From NCBI RefSeq assembly GCF_008195825.1, contig NZ_CP043329.1, forward strand, positions 2,852,001 through 2,916,000: a DNA stretch of 64,000 nucleotides, in the 5' to 3' direction. The translations under genes and the position numbers were made by a program. Shown here piece after piece: positions 36,238 through 45,515 of this stretch. This DNA comes from Pedobacter aquae (GTDB taxonomy: Bacteria > Bacteroidota > Bacteroidia > Sphingobacteriales > Sphingobacteriaceae). Numbering within the stretch: position 1 is the first letter of the stretch; each line of letters starts with the position of its first letter. The notes under the pieces were generated by a model that was not told the DNA's origin, made no database searches, and saw nothing but the letters and a program-made list of their open reading frames with translations.

Positions 36238-37923
36238 ATGTCAGAGGAAAAATCATTAAATTTTATTGAAGAGATTATAGAAGAAGATCTTAGAAATGGC
36301 AAGCATGGTGGCAGAGTTTTAACACGTTTCCCTCCAGAGCCTAATGGCTATTTACATATTGGTCATGCTAAATCTATCTGCTTAAATTTTGGAATAGCCA
36401 AAAAATACAATGGCGCTACCAACCTTAGATTTGATGATACCAACCCCCTTACAGAAGATACTGAATATGTAGAAAGTATAAAGGAAGATGTAAAATGGTT
36501 AGGTTTTGATTGGAAAGAAGAGCTTTATTCTTCTGATTATTTTGACCAATTATATGATTTTGCGGTTGCCCTGATAAAAAAAGGATTAGCTTACGTAGAT
36601 GATAGTACAGCAGAAGAAATTGCTGCTGGAAAAGGCACACCTACAGAAGCAGGAACTGCAAATATTTACAGAAGTAGATCTATAGAAGAAAATTTACAGC
36701 TTTTTGAAGAAATGAAAGCTGGTAAATATCCTGATGGTGCCAAAGTTTTAAGAGCTAAAATTGATTTAGCAAACCCAAACATGCACCTGCGTGACCCTTT
36801 GATGTACAGGATAAAACATGCGCATCATCATCGTACTGGTGATAAATGGTGTATTTACCCAATGTATGATTTTGCACACGGGCAATCTGATGCTATTGAG
36901 GAAATTACCCACTCTGTTTGTACACTAGAGTTTATTCCACACCGCCCATTATACGAGTGGTTTATAGCGCAATTGGATATTTTCCCATCAAAACAGTATG
37001 AATTTGCTCGTTTAAACATGAGCTATACCGTTATGAGTAAGCGAAAATTGATGCAGTTGGTAAACAACCAGATTGTTGCCGGTTGGGACGACCCGCGTAT
37101 GCCTACCATTAGTGGTTTAAGAAGACGAGGTTTTACACCAGCATCTATCCGCAATTTTTGCGAAAGAATAGGCGTAGCTAAAAGAGACAACTTCATTGAT
37201 TTTAGTTTGCTAGAGTTCTTTATCCGTGAAGATTTAAATAAAACATCGTGGAGAAGAATGGCTGTTCTTGACCCTATAAAAATGGTAATTACCAATTATC
37301 CTGATGGGCAAGAAGAAATTTTACACGGAGAAAATAACCCAGAAGTTGAAGGCCATGATGGTGAAAGAGCTATACCATTTAGCAAAGAGCTATGGATAGA
37401 GCGTGAAGATTTTATGGAAGAACCTCCAAAGAAATTCTTTAGACTTGGTGTAGGTTTAATGTGCCGTTTAAAAAATGCTTATATCGTACAATGTGATGAT
37501 TTTGTTAAAGATGCAGATGGAAATGTAACTGAAATTCATTGTACTTATTTCCCTAACTCAAAATCTGGTGAAGATACATCAGGGTTAAAAGTAAAAGGAA
37601 CCATGCATTGGGTAAGTGTAAAACACGCTAAAACTGCCGAAGTAAGGTTATATGACAGGCTATTTAAAGTAGAACAACCAGACGCTGAAGATGGTGACTT
37701 TAAAGATTATATGAATCCAGAAAGTTTAGTTGTGGTTAAAAACGCCTATATAGAACCAGATTTAACATTAGCTATTGAGCAATTACAAGAACACCCTGAC
37801 AGAAGATACCAATTTATTAGAAAAGGTTATTTCTGTTTAGATAAAGAAGCTACAGCAGAACACCTCATTTTTAACAGAACTGTTGGTTTAAAAGATAGCT
37901 GGGCCAAAGAAGCCAATAAATAA
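36238..37923 (+). CDS. glnS: Glutaminyl-tRNA synthetase
   Basis: 561 residues of the bacterial GlnRS type. The class I HIGH motif is at 40-43 ([15 protein letters not shown]), the KMSKS-like motif is VMSKR (265-269) and the tRNA acceptor-binding segment includes [10 protein letters not shown]. The C-terminal anticodon-binding barrels are complete. Presence of GlnRS means Gln-tRNA is charged directly in this organism. It is transcribed alone with a -7 element close upstream. Confidence 0.98.
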   Translation: MSEEKSLNFIEEIIEEDLRNGKHGGRVLTRFPPEPNGYLHIGHAKSICLNFGIAKKYNGATNLRFDDTNPLTEDTEYVESIKEDVKWLGFDWKEELYSSDYFDQLYDFAVALIKKGLAYVDDSTAEEIAAGKGTPTEAGTANIYRSRSIEENLQLFEEMKAGKYPDGAKVLRAKIDLANPNMHLRDPLMYRIKHAHHHRTGDKWCIYPMYDFAHGQSDAIEEITHSVCTLEFIPHRPLYEWFIAQLDIFPSKQYEFARLNMSYTVMSKRKLMQLVNNQIVAGWDDPRMPTISGLRRRGFTPASIRNFCERIGVAKRDNFIDFSLLEFFIREDLNKTSWRRMAVLDPIKMVITNYPDGQEEILHGENNPEVEGHDGERAIPFSKELWIEREDFMEEPPKKFFRLGVGLMCRLKNAYIVQCDDFVKDADGNVTEIHCTYFPNSKSGEDTSGLKVKGTMHWVSVKHAKTAEVRLYDRLFKVEQPDAEDGDFKDYMNPESLVVVKNAYIEPDLTLAIEQLQEHPDRRYQFIRKGYFCLDKEATAEHLIFNRTVGLKDSWAKEANK

Positions 37924-37934
37924 TCATAAAAACT

Positions 37935-37970
37935 AAGTATAAAGTGTGTAAATCAGCATACTTTATACTT
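37935..37970. terminator. Hairpin after glnS
   Basis: AAGTATAAAGT and ACTTTATACTT form an 11-bp perfect stem with a 14-base loop. The right arm is the first part of a short tandem repeat. Confidence 0.5.
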
Positions 37971-37987
37971 TATACTTTATACTTTAT
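37960..37987. repeat. Four tandem copies of ACTTTAT
   Basis: The 7-base unit ACTTTAT occurs four times without change. The last base falls in the stop codon of the convergent amidase gene, so a change in copy number would not alter the protein by more than its last codon. Confidence 0.8.
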
Positions 37988-38799
37988 TAATACTTCTTAT
38001 ACAGGTTATAAAGTATACATCTATCCCAAGTAGAAAGAATAGGAAATAAATCTGTCTTGGTAAAATGTCTTTTAAAAGCTACTATTGCGGCAGCCATATC
38101 AGTGGTATCATAACCAATTCTTTTTAAAGCAGCTTCTTCATCAAAATTTACAGGTGGTGGCATATCTGGTAAATCATACCATAAACCAAACCCATTCTTA
38201 GCTAAAACATCCCATGGAAATAATATACTTGGATCTGCCTTTCTTTTAGGTGCAATATCACCATGTCCAATAAAATTTGCTGTTGGGATATTATAATCCT
38301 TTTTAAGTTTAGCTAAAAGCAATAACAATGTATTTATTTGTGCCTCGGCAAAAGGTTCTCTACCATTATTATCTAACTCAATACCAATAGAGCAAGAATT
38401 CATATCGGTAATATTACCCCATTTACCAGCGCCAGCATGCCATGCTCTTAGCTCATCATTTAACATCTGTACTAAAAAACCATCTCTACTTATCACATAA
38501 TGTGCACTTACTTGGGTGCTTTCCATGGTAAAGGTTTTAATGGTTTGCGCTAAAGAGTCTTGTGCGGTATGATGTATAATAACATAAAAAGGCTTACGAG
38601 CGCCAAAATTTACCGTAGGTATATAGGCAGATGGAATAGCATTACCTGCTGAATCTAATACCGTAGGTGCAGGGTTTACCACAATACTAGCGGTAACCTC
38701 TTCCATTTTTGCAGTTTGTATTTTTTCTGCTTGCTTGTATGGTTTTGGAGAGCAAGAGATAAATATGATGGCTGAAAAGAAAATGACTAAATACTTCAT
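37987..38799 (-). CDS. N-acetylmuramoyl-L-alanine amidase, AmpD-like lipoprotein
   Basis: About 270 residues from ATG 38799. A lipoprotein signal ends in FISC (MKYLVIFFSAIIFISCSPKP). The Amidase_2 domain carries the zinc ligands: the first His in FYVIIHHTA, the second His in NFIGHGDIAPKRKADPS, with the conserved Asp/Lys region. The IGIELDN stretch is the AmpD core. It cleaves the amide bond between MurNAc and L-Ala in peptidoglycan fragments. The lipid anchor predicts an envelope location and not cytoplasmic AmpD. The frame is open 30 codons further upstream, but that would bury the signal peptide. Confidence 0.88.
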   Translation of the reverse strand: MKYLVIFFSAIIFISCSPKPYKQAEKIQTAKMEEVTASIVVNPAPTVLDSAGNAIPSAYIPTVNFGARKPFYVIIHHTAQDSLAQTIKTFTMESTQVSAHYVISRDGFLVQMLNDELRAWHAGAGKWGNITDMNSCSIGIELDNNGREPFAEAQINTLLLLLAKLKKDYNIPTANFIGHGDIAPKRKADPSILFPWDVLAKNGFGLWYDLPDMPPPVNFDEEAALKRIGYDTTDMAAAIVAFKRHFTKTDLFPILSTWDRCILYNLYKKY

Positions 38800-38865
38800 A
38801 TGCTTAAAAAACGCGTAAATATAACATTTAGCTGTTTTATGTTTAATTATTTCGATTTTACTTTT

Positions 38866-38880
38866 TGGCAAGGTCTTAGC
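38866..38880 (+). promoter_or_regulatory. Candidate sigma-54 promoter (GG-N10-GC)
   Basis: TGGCAAGGTCTTAGC keeps the invariant GG (38867-38868) and GC (38879-38880) exactly 10 bases apart. The expected start of transcription near 38892 leaves a 20-base leader before the YtxH-like gene. Confidence 0.5.
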
Positions 38881-38911
38881 TTTATGCATACTTCAATAAA
38901 ACCTTAAGAAA

Positions 38912-39214
38912 ATGGAAAACAAATCAAAAATAGCAGCAGTATTGGTAGCCGGTATTGCAGCAGGAGCAGCAGCCTGGTATTTTTTAAAATCAGAAAACGG
39001 AAAGCAAAATTGGTCTTCTTTGGTAGATGGCGTTAAAGATTTTACAGACCATTTAAAAAATACAGCTTCTAAACAAGCCAGTAAAATAAATGATTTGTCT
39101 AAAGACACTTCAGATTATTTGTCTGCTAAAGCACATGAAGCTTCGCATTTCTCTGACAATACTTTAAACGAAATTTCTGCTAAAGTTGCTCAGGATTCAA
39201 AATCTTTATCTTAA
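38912..39214 (+). CDS. YtxH-like small membrane protein
   Basis: 100 residues. An N-terminal Ala/Gly-rich helix (IAAVLVAGIAAGAAAWYFL) is followed by an amphipathic charged tail (DFTDHLKNTASKQASKINDLSKDTSDYLSAKAHEA) with apolipoprotein-like spacing. It is similar in plan to the YtxH protein at 4808 but diverged in sequence. It is a likely envelope-stress protein. A sigma-54-like element lies at the right distance upstream, and a hairpin terminator follows. Confidence 0.75.
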   Translation: MENKSKIAAVLVAGIAAGAAAWYFLKSENGKQNWSSLVDGVKDFTDHLKNTASKQASKINDLSKDTSDYLSAKAHEASHFSDNTLNEISAKVAQDSKSLS

Positions 39215-39218
39215 TGAT

Positions 39219-39258
39219 TTTTAAAGGAGATATACTAAAATGTGTATCTCCTTTAAAA
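39219..39258. terminator. Bidirectional terminator overlapping the quinone reductase 3' end
   Basis: TTTTAAAGGAGATATAC pairs with GTGTATCTCCTTTAAAA (one mismatch) around a 6-base loop. The stop codon of the convergent gene lies within the right arm. Confidence 0.7.
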
Positions 39259-40221
39259 TTTAAGCATAATCTTACCAATATGCTTGCTGCTTTCCATTAA
39301 TTGGTGGGCTTTTATAACATCAGCGTAAGCGAAAACCTGATGAATAACTGGCTTCACTTTGTTATTTTCAAATAATGGCCATACATACTTTTCTATTTCT
39401 CTGGCTAAAAAGGCTTTAAATTCTGGTTCTCTTGCCCTTAAAGTACTTCCGGTAATTTGTAATCTCTTTTGCATTACTTTCAGAATATCTAGCTCGCCAA
39501 CTCTATTTAGCATCGCATTGATATAAACTAAACGCCCTTCTACACTTAAAATATTGATATTTTTAGGCAGGTAATTCCCTCCTACCATATCTAAAACAAC
39601 ATTTACACCTGCTTCTTTTAGTAAAAACTCAAAATCTTGCTCTTTATAATTAATGGCAATATCAGCTCCTAAAGCTGTACAAGCATCACATTTTTCTTTA
39701 GAGCCTGCGGTAACCATTACTTTACAGCCAAATGCTTTGGCTAATTGTATGGCCATAACGCCAATTCCGCTAGAGCCGCCGTGTATCAAAACTTTTTCGC
39801 CAGCCTTTAATTTACCTAGTATAAAAAGGTTATACCAAACAGTAAAAACAGTTTCTGGTAAAGAAGCTGCTTCTAAATAGTTTAACCCTTTCGGGATGTT
39901 TAAACAATTTCCCTCTTTTGCAATTACATACTCGGCATAAGCACCGCCAGAAACTAAAGCGCAAATAGCATCTCCAATTTTATACTTGTTTACCGCTAAG
40001 CCACAAGCAACTACCTCACCTGCTAATTCTAAACCCAAAATATCAGCAACAGCCCCAGCCGGAGCTGGATACTTCCCTTGCCTTTGCATGATATCTGGTC
40101 TGTTAATACCTACAGCAGCAACTTTTATTAAAACTTCATCATCAGCCACCTGTGGTATAGCTCTTTCTTCTAAAGTTAAAACCTCTGGACCGCCGTATTG
40201 TTGGATAACTATAGCCTTCAT
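39253..40221 (-). CDS. NAD(P)H:quinone oxidoreductase (PIG3-like, MDR superfamily)
   Basis: 322 residues of the zinc-free medium-chain dehydrogenase type. The N-terminal GroES-like part reads MKAIVIQQYGGPEVLTLEE, the nucleotide-binding turn is VLIHGGSSGIGVMAIQLAKAFGCKVMVTAGS, and the C-terminus ends SKHIGKIMLKF. The QRQGKYP and ILGLELAGEVVA stretches fit the PIG3 quinone oxidoreductase subgroup. It reduces quinones with NADPH. It starts five bases after the BLUF gene stop, so the light sensor and this enzyme are probably co-transcribed. Confidence 0.92.
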   Translation of the reverse strand: MKAIVIQQYGGPEVLTLEERAIPQVADDEVLIKVAAVGINRPDIMQRQGKYPAPAGAVADILGLELAGEVVACGLAVNKYKIGDAICALVSGGAYAEYVIAKEGNCLNIPKGLNYLEAASLPETVFTVWYNLFILGKLKAGEKVLIHGGSSGIGVMAIQLAKAFGCKVMVTAGSKEKCDACTALGADIAINYKEQDFEFLLKEAGVNVVLDMVGGNYLPKNINILSVEGRLVYINAMLNRVGELDILKVMQKRLQITGSTLRAREPEFKAFLAREIEKYVWPLFENNKVKPVIHQVFAYADVIKAHQLMESSKHIGKIMLKF

Positions 40222-40226
40222 AACAT

Positions 40227-40640
40227 CTATAATAATGGGTTATTAGCAATAAGTTTTAATAATCTTATTGGTGTAGCCTTGCTTAGATATTCTTTAACTC
40301 CTGGATGCTCACACTGTTCCATTTCATTGATATCTGTTAAAGATATTTTATCATAAGCCATAGACCAATTTGGGAAGTAACGTTTTTTAGCTGGCCCTTC
40401 TATCACTACTTTTAAGGCTATAATTCTCTTATCTTTTTCTATGGCATTATAAATATGTTTTACAGCTGGTTTGTCTCCTTCTAGTAATTGTATAAAGGTT
40501 CCTTCAACGTAAAGAAGCTTACCTGTAACGTTATATTTAGCATTTTTCTCTCTTGCTTGCGCTAAAAGCTCATCTAAACTTGTGGTTGTAAAAGGCGTAA
40601 ACTCGTAAGCAAAATAAATTAAGTAGTACATGGTTTTCAA
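40227..40640 (-). CDS. Short BLUF-domain blue-light sensor
   Basis: 137 residues, a stand-alone BLUF domain with a short C-terminal extension. The flavin pocket can be read directly: Tyr9 (YYLIYFA), Asn33 (EKNAKYNVTG), Gln51 (FIQLLEG), Trp92 and Met94 (FPNWSMAY). The intervals match AppA Tyr21-Asn45-Gln63-Trp104-Met106 exactly (24, 18, 41, 2), so the photocycle residues are intact. Short BLUF proteins act through partner proteins, and none is known here. The quinone reductase gene follows after five bases. Confidence 0.93.
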   Translation of the reverse strand: MKTMYYLIYFAYEFTPFTTTSLDELLAQAREKNAKYNVTGKLLYVEGTFIQLLEGDKPAVKHIYNAIEKDKRIIALKVVIEGPAKKRYFPNWSMAYDKISLTDINEMEQCEHPGVKEYLSKATPIRLLKLIANNPLL

Positions 40641-40841
40641 AAATTGTAAAGGTAAAATTCTTTATAAACCCTTTTTTACACTATTTGGCTAAAAAAATAG
40701 TTCTAAAGCTCTTAAAGCATTCATTTTTATTGATGTAGCGCAAAAAAACTAAAAAAACTTATAAAAAATCATTTCCTGTGTAACAGATTAATGATTGGTT
40801 CCGTTATGTCCTATAACGTCTATCAGAAATTAAATTTTATA

Positions 40842-41567
40842 ATGATGAGAAATTTTAGAACTATTAACAATCTTAAGCGATTGACTACAGCAAAAACTTT
40901 ATTGGCAGCTGCCTTCTTGTTAACTTTAACTTCGTGTTTAAAAAACGATGATGATTATACGCCTCAACAAGTAGCTGCGGTTAGTATTTTCCATGCTTCG
41001 CCAGGTACGCAAGCTTTTAATTTTATAACAGACCGTGGCACCGGAAGCGGACCATTTACTTTTAGCCAAAGAACTTTTTACAATTTATATGCGGCGGGGC
41101 AACGCAGGATAAGCATTCGTAAAGTGGGTGGCACACAAGATACTTTAAGAACGGGAACAGTAAATCTGGAGACTGATAAATTTTACTCTATCTATGTAGT
41201 AGATGCTGCGCCAAATCCAAATTTTTTAATTATTAAAGACTCTTTAACTAGCCCGGCGGCAGGTAAGGCAAAAATCAGATTTCTTAATTTAAGTCCGGAT
41301 GCTGGTGCTTTAAGCCTAACAACCGCTTCTGATAGCTTACTGTTTAACACAACGGCTTATAAAGTTCATACTGCTTTTAGTGATATTACAGGTAATAAAA
41401 CCTATACTTTCAAAATTAAGAATAACGGTACTGATAAAGCTACTAGACAAAATGTAGAAATTAAGACCGGAAGAGTTTATACCATTTGGGCAAAAGGAAT
41501 TGACAATACTACCAATGATACGCTTAAAACGGGCATTCAAGTGAGTGAACATTTAAGCGATTTTTAA
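40842..41567 (+). CDS. DUF4397-domain lipoprotein
   Basis: About 240 residues from ATG 40842 (or 40845). A lipoprotein signal ends in LTSC (TLLAAAFLLTLTSCLKNDDD). The rest is a beta-rich DUF4397 domain (VSIFHASPGTQAFNFITDRG, then KFYSIYVVDAAPN, KAKIRFLNLSPDAGALSL). The family is exported and of unknown function, often on the surface. An earlier ATG at 40791 would put 17 odd residues before the signal and is less likely. It is transcribed alone, with a terminator downstream. Confidence 0.85.
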   Translation: MMRNFRTINNLKRLTTAKTLLAAAFLLTLTSCLKNDDDYTPQQVAAVSIFHASPGTQAFNFITDRGTGSGPFTFSQRTFYNLYAAGQRRISIRKVGGTQDTLRTGTVNLETDKFYSIYVVDAAPNPNFLIIKDSLTSPAAGKAKIRFLNLSPDAGALSLTTASDSLLFNTTAYKVHTAFSDITGNKTYTFKIKNNGTDKATRQNVEIKTGRVYTIWAKGIDNTTNDTLKTGIQVSEHLSDF

Positions 41568-41588
41568 AACCCTATTTTCTTCCTGTTT

Positions 41589-41619
41589 AAAGGTTACTTT
41601 AAAAAAGTAGCCTTTTTTT
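41589..41619. terminator. Terminator between the DUF4397 and kinase genes
   Basis: AAAGGTTACTT pairs with AAGTAGCCTTT (one G-T pair), followed by a T run. It lies between convergent genes. Confidence 0.75.
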
Positions 41620-42922
41620 ATGATTCCATTTTTGGGAAAGTCAAATAAAAGGTTGTTCCTTCTTGTTCTTTACTTGTAAACCAAATTTTGCCACCTTGCA
41701 TTTCTGCAAATTCTTTACAAAGCATAAGCCCTAAACCTGTTCCTTTTTCTTTATGGGTTCCGTAATTTGTTTTTGTACTTAGCGTGAAAATAGCATCTTG
41801 CTCTTCTTTTTTAATTCCCATTCCTTTATCGGCCACACTTATCAAATACGCATCTTTTTCTGTAACCATATTTACGTAGATAATACCACCAGTAGGTGTA
41901 AATTTTATAGCATTATGGATAAGATTTCGCAAAATCAATTTTAGCATATCTACATCAGCATATATAGAAATTTTTTCTTCTAAAATAACCTCTAGGGTTA
42001 TATCTTTTTTCTTGGCAAAACTTTTAAGAAAATTAAAGGTGAGCGTTAGCTCTTCTTCAATTAAAATATATCTTTTATTTACAATATTACCTTCCATCTG
42101 GTTTTTAGACCAATGCAGTAAATTATTAAGAAGCTCGAGAGAGTTTTTGGTTAAATCTAGCAAATCAGTCCTTATAACTTTTCTTTCTTCGTCTGTAAGT
42201 TCAACAGTATTCGCAATCTCTAAATATTGCTGAATATTTGCTAAGGGTGTACGTAAATCATGTGAAATGATAGAGAAAATTTTATCCTTTTCGTCGTTTA
42301 AAACTTTTAATGCTTCTGCCTTTTCTAAAACTATCTTTTTTTGAGCGATATAGCTTTTCTTAAGGTATAAAGTCCCTATATAAATCAAAGCTAAAGAAAT
42401 TATATAGGTAGCAAACATATCCAATAACCTACTTTCTTCATTAACATAAGGGGTTACCATATCTTCGCCATAATAATATTCTAGCGTGGCAATAACAGTA
42501 ACACACACCACATTAACAATTAGCCAATAAGGTAGTTTATTAAGCCTTGATATGGATAATAATAAAAATAAACTTACAGCGTAAAGTAATAGGCTAGGGC
42601 TATTTATGCCGCCATTATAAAAATAATTTACTGCAAGTATCAGGTTAATATTGATAGCAGAAATATCAATTGCAAGCGTAAACTTGTTTCTAAACCTACT
42701 GATACCATACGTTAAACATTGAATCAGAAATATTTCTAGCGTAAGTAAAAATGATGGTATGAGGTTATTAAAGTAATTGATTGGGGTAATTAAAATAAGA
42801 GCTGTAATTACAATCAAACTAAAGGAATGAAAAATTCTACTTTCTAATGAAAGATTTAAATTTTCACCTACCCACCAGCTCCAAAAAGAAGAAAATTTAT
42901 CTTGTTTAATAAAATTTTGCAT
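41618..42922 (-). CDS. Membrane sensor histidine kinase
   Basis: 434 residues. Five or six membrane helices fill residues about 32-190 with little periplasmic sequence (7TMR/LytS-like layout), then comes a short coiled coil (KKIVLEKAEALKVLNDEKDK). The phospho-acceptor is His221 in SIISHDLRTPLANI. The ATPase domain has an N box (NLIHNAIKFT), G1 (VADKGMGIK) and G2 (KEKGTGLGLMLCKEF). The kinase is complete. No response regulator is adjacent, so it is an orphan. The signal is probably sensed in or near the membrane. It lies 70 bases downstream of the YjbQ gene on the same strand. Confidence 0.93.
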   Translation of the reverse strand: MQNFIKQDKFSSFWSWWVGENLNLSLESRIFHSFSLIVITALILITPINYFNNLIPSFLLTLEIFLIQCLTYGISRFRNKFTLAIDISAININLILAVNYFYNGGINSPSLLLYAVSLFLLLSISRLNKLPYWLIVNVVCVTVIATLEYYYGEDMVTPYVNEESRLLDMFATYIISLALIYIGTLYLKKSYIAQKKIVLEKAEALKVLNDEKDKIFSIISHDLRTPLANIQQYLEIANTVELTDEERKVIRTDLLDLTKNSLELLNNLLHWSKNQMEGNIVNKRYILIEEELTLTFNFLKSFAKKKDITLEVILEEKISIYADVDMLKLILRNLIHNAIKFTPTGGIIYVNMVTEKDAYLISVADKGMGIKKEEQDAIFTLSTKTNYGTHKEKGTGLGLMLCKEFAEMQGGKIWFTSKEQEGTTFYLTFPKMES

Positions 42923-42992
42923 TAATATTTTATAAACATTATTTTTTGAAATTATTTTTTGCCAAATTTAAAAAATTAAATTTAAAAAAAGC

Positions 42993-43415
42993 CTAAACTC
43001 CCCATGCCGTGAGCATCATATTTCTGCTTCCTCCATCATCTCTATGTTCGCATAAGTAAATACCTTGCCAAGTACCCAAACACAATTTACCACCTGAGAT
43101 AGGTATTTGTACAGATGCACCTAGCAAAGATGCTTTTATGTGTGCAGGCATATCATCAGCCCCTTCATAATCATGCAAATAATAAGGTGCATTTTCTGGC
43201 ACCATGATATTAAAATGCGATTCAAAATCTTGTCGTACAGTAGGGTCGGCATTTTCATTTATCGTTAATGATGCTGATGTATGTTGCATAAAAACTTGCA
43301 ACTGCCCAATTTCTATTTCCTGAATTTGTGGTAAAGCCGCTAAAACTTCTCTGGTAATTAAATGGAAACCTCTTGAAAAAGGTCTTAACCTTATTTGTTG
43401 CTGAAAAAATTTCAT
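42993..43415 (-). CDS. YjbQ family protein (secondary thiamine-phosphate synthase type, UPF0047)
   Basis: 140 residues matching the UPF0047 fold: GFHLITREVLAALPQI, then QVFMQHTSASLTINENADPTVRQDFE, HIKASLLGASVQIPISGGKLCLGTWQGIYLCEHRD. The His in MQHTSAS and in CEHRDDG are the conserved pocket residues. E. coli YjbQ shows weak thiamine phosphate synthase activity, but the natural role is unsettled. Confidence 0.93.
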   Translation of the reverse strand: MKFFQQQIRLRPFSRGFHLITREVLAALPQIQEIEIGQLQVFMQHTSASLTINENADPTVRQDFESHFNIMVPENAPYYLHDYEGADDMPAHIKASLLGASVQIPISGGKLCLGTWQGIYLCEHRDDGGSRNMMLTAWGV

Positions 43416-43493
43416 CCTTAAAATTATTGAAAATGTAGCAAATAAATAGCTACAAAATACCTGCCGGCTGTCAACATGTCACTAAAAAAGCAT

Positions 43494-43508
43494 TGGTACA
43501 GCGCTTGA
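43494..43508 (+). promoter_or_regulatory. Sigma-54-like promoter element before htpG
   Basis: TGGTACAGCGCTTGA fits the sigma-54 layout with GG at 43495-43496 and G at 43507 after 10 bases, but the -12 dinucleotide is GA, not GC. It lies about 44 bases before the htpG ATG. Confidence 0.35.
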
Positions 43509-43551
43509 TGAGGCTAGGTAAATCATAAAAATCAATCTAACAAACAGAGTT

Positions 43552-45435
43552 ATGCAAGAAAAAGGAACCATTTCCATCCACACCGAGAATATTTTTCCGA
43601 TTATTAAAAAATTCTTGTACTCGGATAATGAAATATTCTTGAGAGAATTAGTATCAAACGCTTCTGATGCTACACAAAAGATAAAAAGATTAGCCTCATT
43701 AGGGCAGTATAATGGCGAATTAGGAGAACTGCAAGTTGAGGTAGCTTTTGATGAGAAAAAGAAAACCATCACCATAAGTGATAATGGTTTAGGTATGACT
43801 GCCGAAGAAATAAAAAAATACATCAACCAAATTGCTTTTTCTGGCGCTACAGAATTTGTCGAGAAATTTAAAGACGCTAAAGACGCCAATGAAATTATTG
43901 GGAAATTTGGTTTAGGATTTTACTCGGCCTTTATGGTATCAGAAAAAGTAGAAATTCAGACACTTTCTTACCAAGATGGTGCAGAACCTGCTAGCTGGAT
44001 TTGTGACGGAAGTACAGAGTTTGAGATTGCTAAAGGTACAAGAACCAGCCGCGGTACTGATGTGATTTTATACATCAATGCAGATTCTGAAGAATTTTTA
44101 AGCCAATACAAGCTTCAAGAAATATTAGATAAATACTTTAAGTTTTTACCAACCAAGCTTGTTTTTGGCACTAAAACAGAAAGCGAGCCAGATGGAGAAG
44201 ACAAAGATGGTAAGCCACAATACAAATCTGTAGAGAAAGAAAACATCATTAACGGCGCTAAACCTATCTGGACTTTAGCACCTGCCGATTTAAAAGATGA
44301 AGATTACCTGCAATTCTATAAAGAGCTTTATCCTTTTTCTGAAGACCCGCTATTCTGGATTCATCTAAATGTTGATTACCCTTTCAATTTAACGGGCGTT
44401 TTATACTTCCCTAAACTTAAAAATGATGTAGAGTTTCAACGTAATAAAATCAAATTGTTTAGCAGACAAGTTTTTATTACCGATGAGGTAAAAGACATTG
44501 TTCCAGAGTTTTTAATGTTATTACATGGCGTTATAGACTCGCCAGATATTCCGCTAAATGTTTCTAGAAGTTTCTTACAGGCCGATGGAAATGTTAAAAA
44601 AATCAATAGCTATATCACTAAAAAAGTTGCCGAAAAATTGGCCGAGCTTTTCAAAAAAGACCGCCCAGCTTACGAGCAAAAATGGAACGATATTGGCATT
44701 TTTGTGAAATACGGAATGATAAGCGAAGAGAAATTTTACGAGAAAGCAAAAGACTTTGGCTTATTCAAAAATACCGATAACCAATACTTCACTTTAGAAG
44801 AATATAAAGAAAAAGTAAAGGCAGCACAAACAGATAAAGATGGTAATGTGGTTTATTTATACACGATAGACCCTGCCAAGCAAGACGCCTTTATACAATC
44901 TGCAAAAAAGAAAAATTACGATGTATTGTTGATGGATACCCCTATTGATAATCACTTCGTTAGCCATATAGAAAACAAGCTAGAAAAGGTTCAGTTAAAA
45001 CGTGTTGATGCTGATGTTACTGATAAATTAATTGATAAAGGCGAAAAATTAGAGCATGCTTTAAGCGAAGACCAAACCAAAAAAGTTAAAGAGATATTTG
45101 AAAAAGCTATTAACAAACCGGCTTATCAAGTAAATATAGAAGCAATGAACCCAGAAGAGTTACCAGTTACCGTAACCATGGATGAGTTTATGCGTCGTAT
45201 GAAAGATATGGCTGCTATGGGTGGTGGCATGAGCTTTTATGGTAACATGCCTGATAGTTATAAAGTTGCTATCAACGGAAATCATAAGCTAGTAAGTAAG
45301 ATTTTACAAGCTGAAGATGAAAGTACACAAGCAGCATTAGCTAAACAAGCTTTTGATTTAGCTTTACTATCTCAAGGTTTATTAACCGGAGCAGATTTAA
45401 CAGCTTTTGTAAACAGAAGTGTTTCTTTAATCTAA
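43552..45435 (+). CDS. htpG: Molecular chaperone HtpG (Hsp90)
   Basis: 627 residues. The N-terminal ATPase domain has LRELVSNASDATQKI, DNGLGMTAEEI, and GKFGLGFYSAFMVSEKVEI. The middle domain includes GVIDSPDIPLNVSRSFLQAD, the family catalytic-loop stretch with its Arg. A dimerisation domain completes it. It refolds or stabilises client proteins under stress. A charged insertion (TKTESEPDGEDKDGKPQYKS) lies where eukaryotic Hsp90 has its linker, as is common in Bacteroidota. It is transcribed alone, with a GG-N10-GA element upstream and a terminator downstream. Confidence 0.97.
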   Translation: MQEKGTISIHTENIFPIIKKFLYSDNEIFLRELVSNASDATQKIKRLASLGQYNGELGELQVEVAFDEKKKTITISDNGLGMTAEEIKKYINQIAFSGATEFVEKFKDAKDANEIIGKFGLGFYSAFMVSEKVEIQTLSYQDGAEPASWICDGSTEFEIAKGTRTSRGTDVILYINADSEEFLSQYKLQEILDKYFKFLPTKLVFGTKTESEPDGEDKDGKPQYKSVEKENIINGAKPIWTLAPADLKDEDYLQFYKELYPFSEDPLFWIHLNVDYPFNLTGVLYFPKLKNDVEFQRNKIKLFSRQVFITDEVKDIVPEFLMLLHGVIDSPDIPLNVSRSFLQADGNVKKINSYITKKVAEKLAELFKKDRPAYEQKWNDIGIFVKYGMISEEKFYEKAKDFGLFKNTDNQYFTLEEYKEKVKAAQTDKDGNVVYLYTIDPAKQDAFIQSAKKKNYDVLLMDTPIDNHFVSHIENKLEKVQLKRVDADVTDKLIDKGEKLEHALSEDQTKKVKEIFEKAINKPAYQVNIEAMNPEELPVTVTMDEFMRRMKDMAAMGGGMSFYGNMPDSYKVAINGNHKLVSKILQAEDESTQAALAKQAFDLALLSQGLLTGADLTAFVNRSVSLI

Positions 45436-45455
45436 TAGATTTCTAAATATATTAT

Positions 45456-45487
45456 AAAAGCTTCTTTAGTAATAGGGAAGCTTTTTT
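45456..45487 (+). terminator. Terminator after htpG
   Basis: AAAAGCTTC pairs with GAAGCTTTT around a 12-base loop and is followed by TTTATTTT. Confidence 0.8.
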
Positions 45488-45515
45488 ATTTTCTGGTTAA
45501 GGATGTAAATTAACA

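Noticed and set aside
37960-37987. CRISPR-like array
   Set aside because: It is a simple 7-base tandem repeat with no spacers.
43482-43889. Minus-strand gene overlapping the start of htpG
   Set aside because: It is fully explained as the reverse frame of the conserved Hsp90 ATPase domain.
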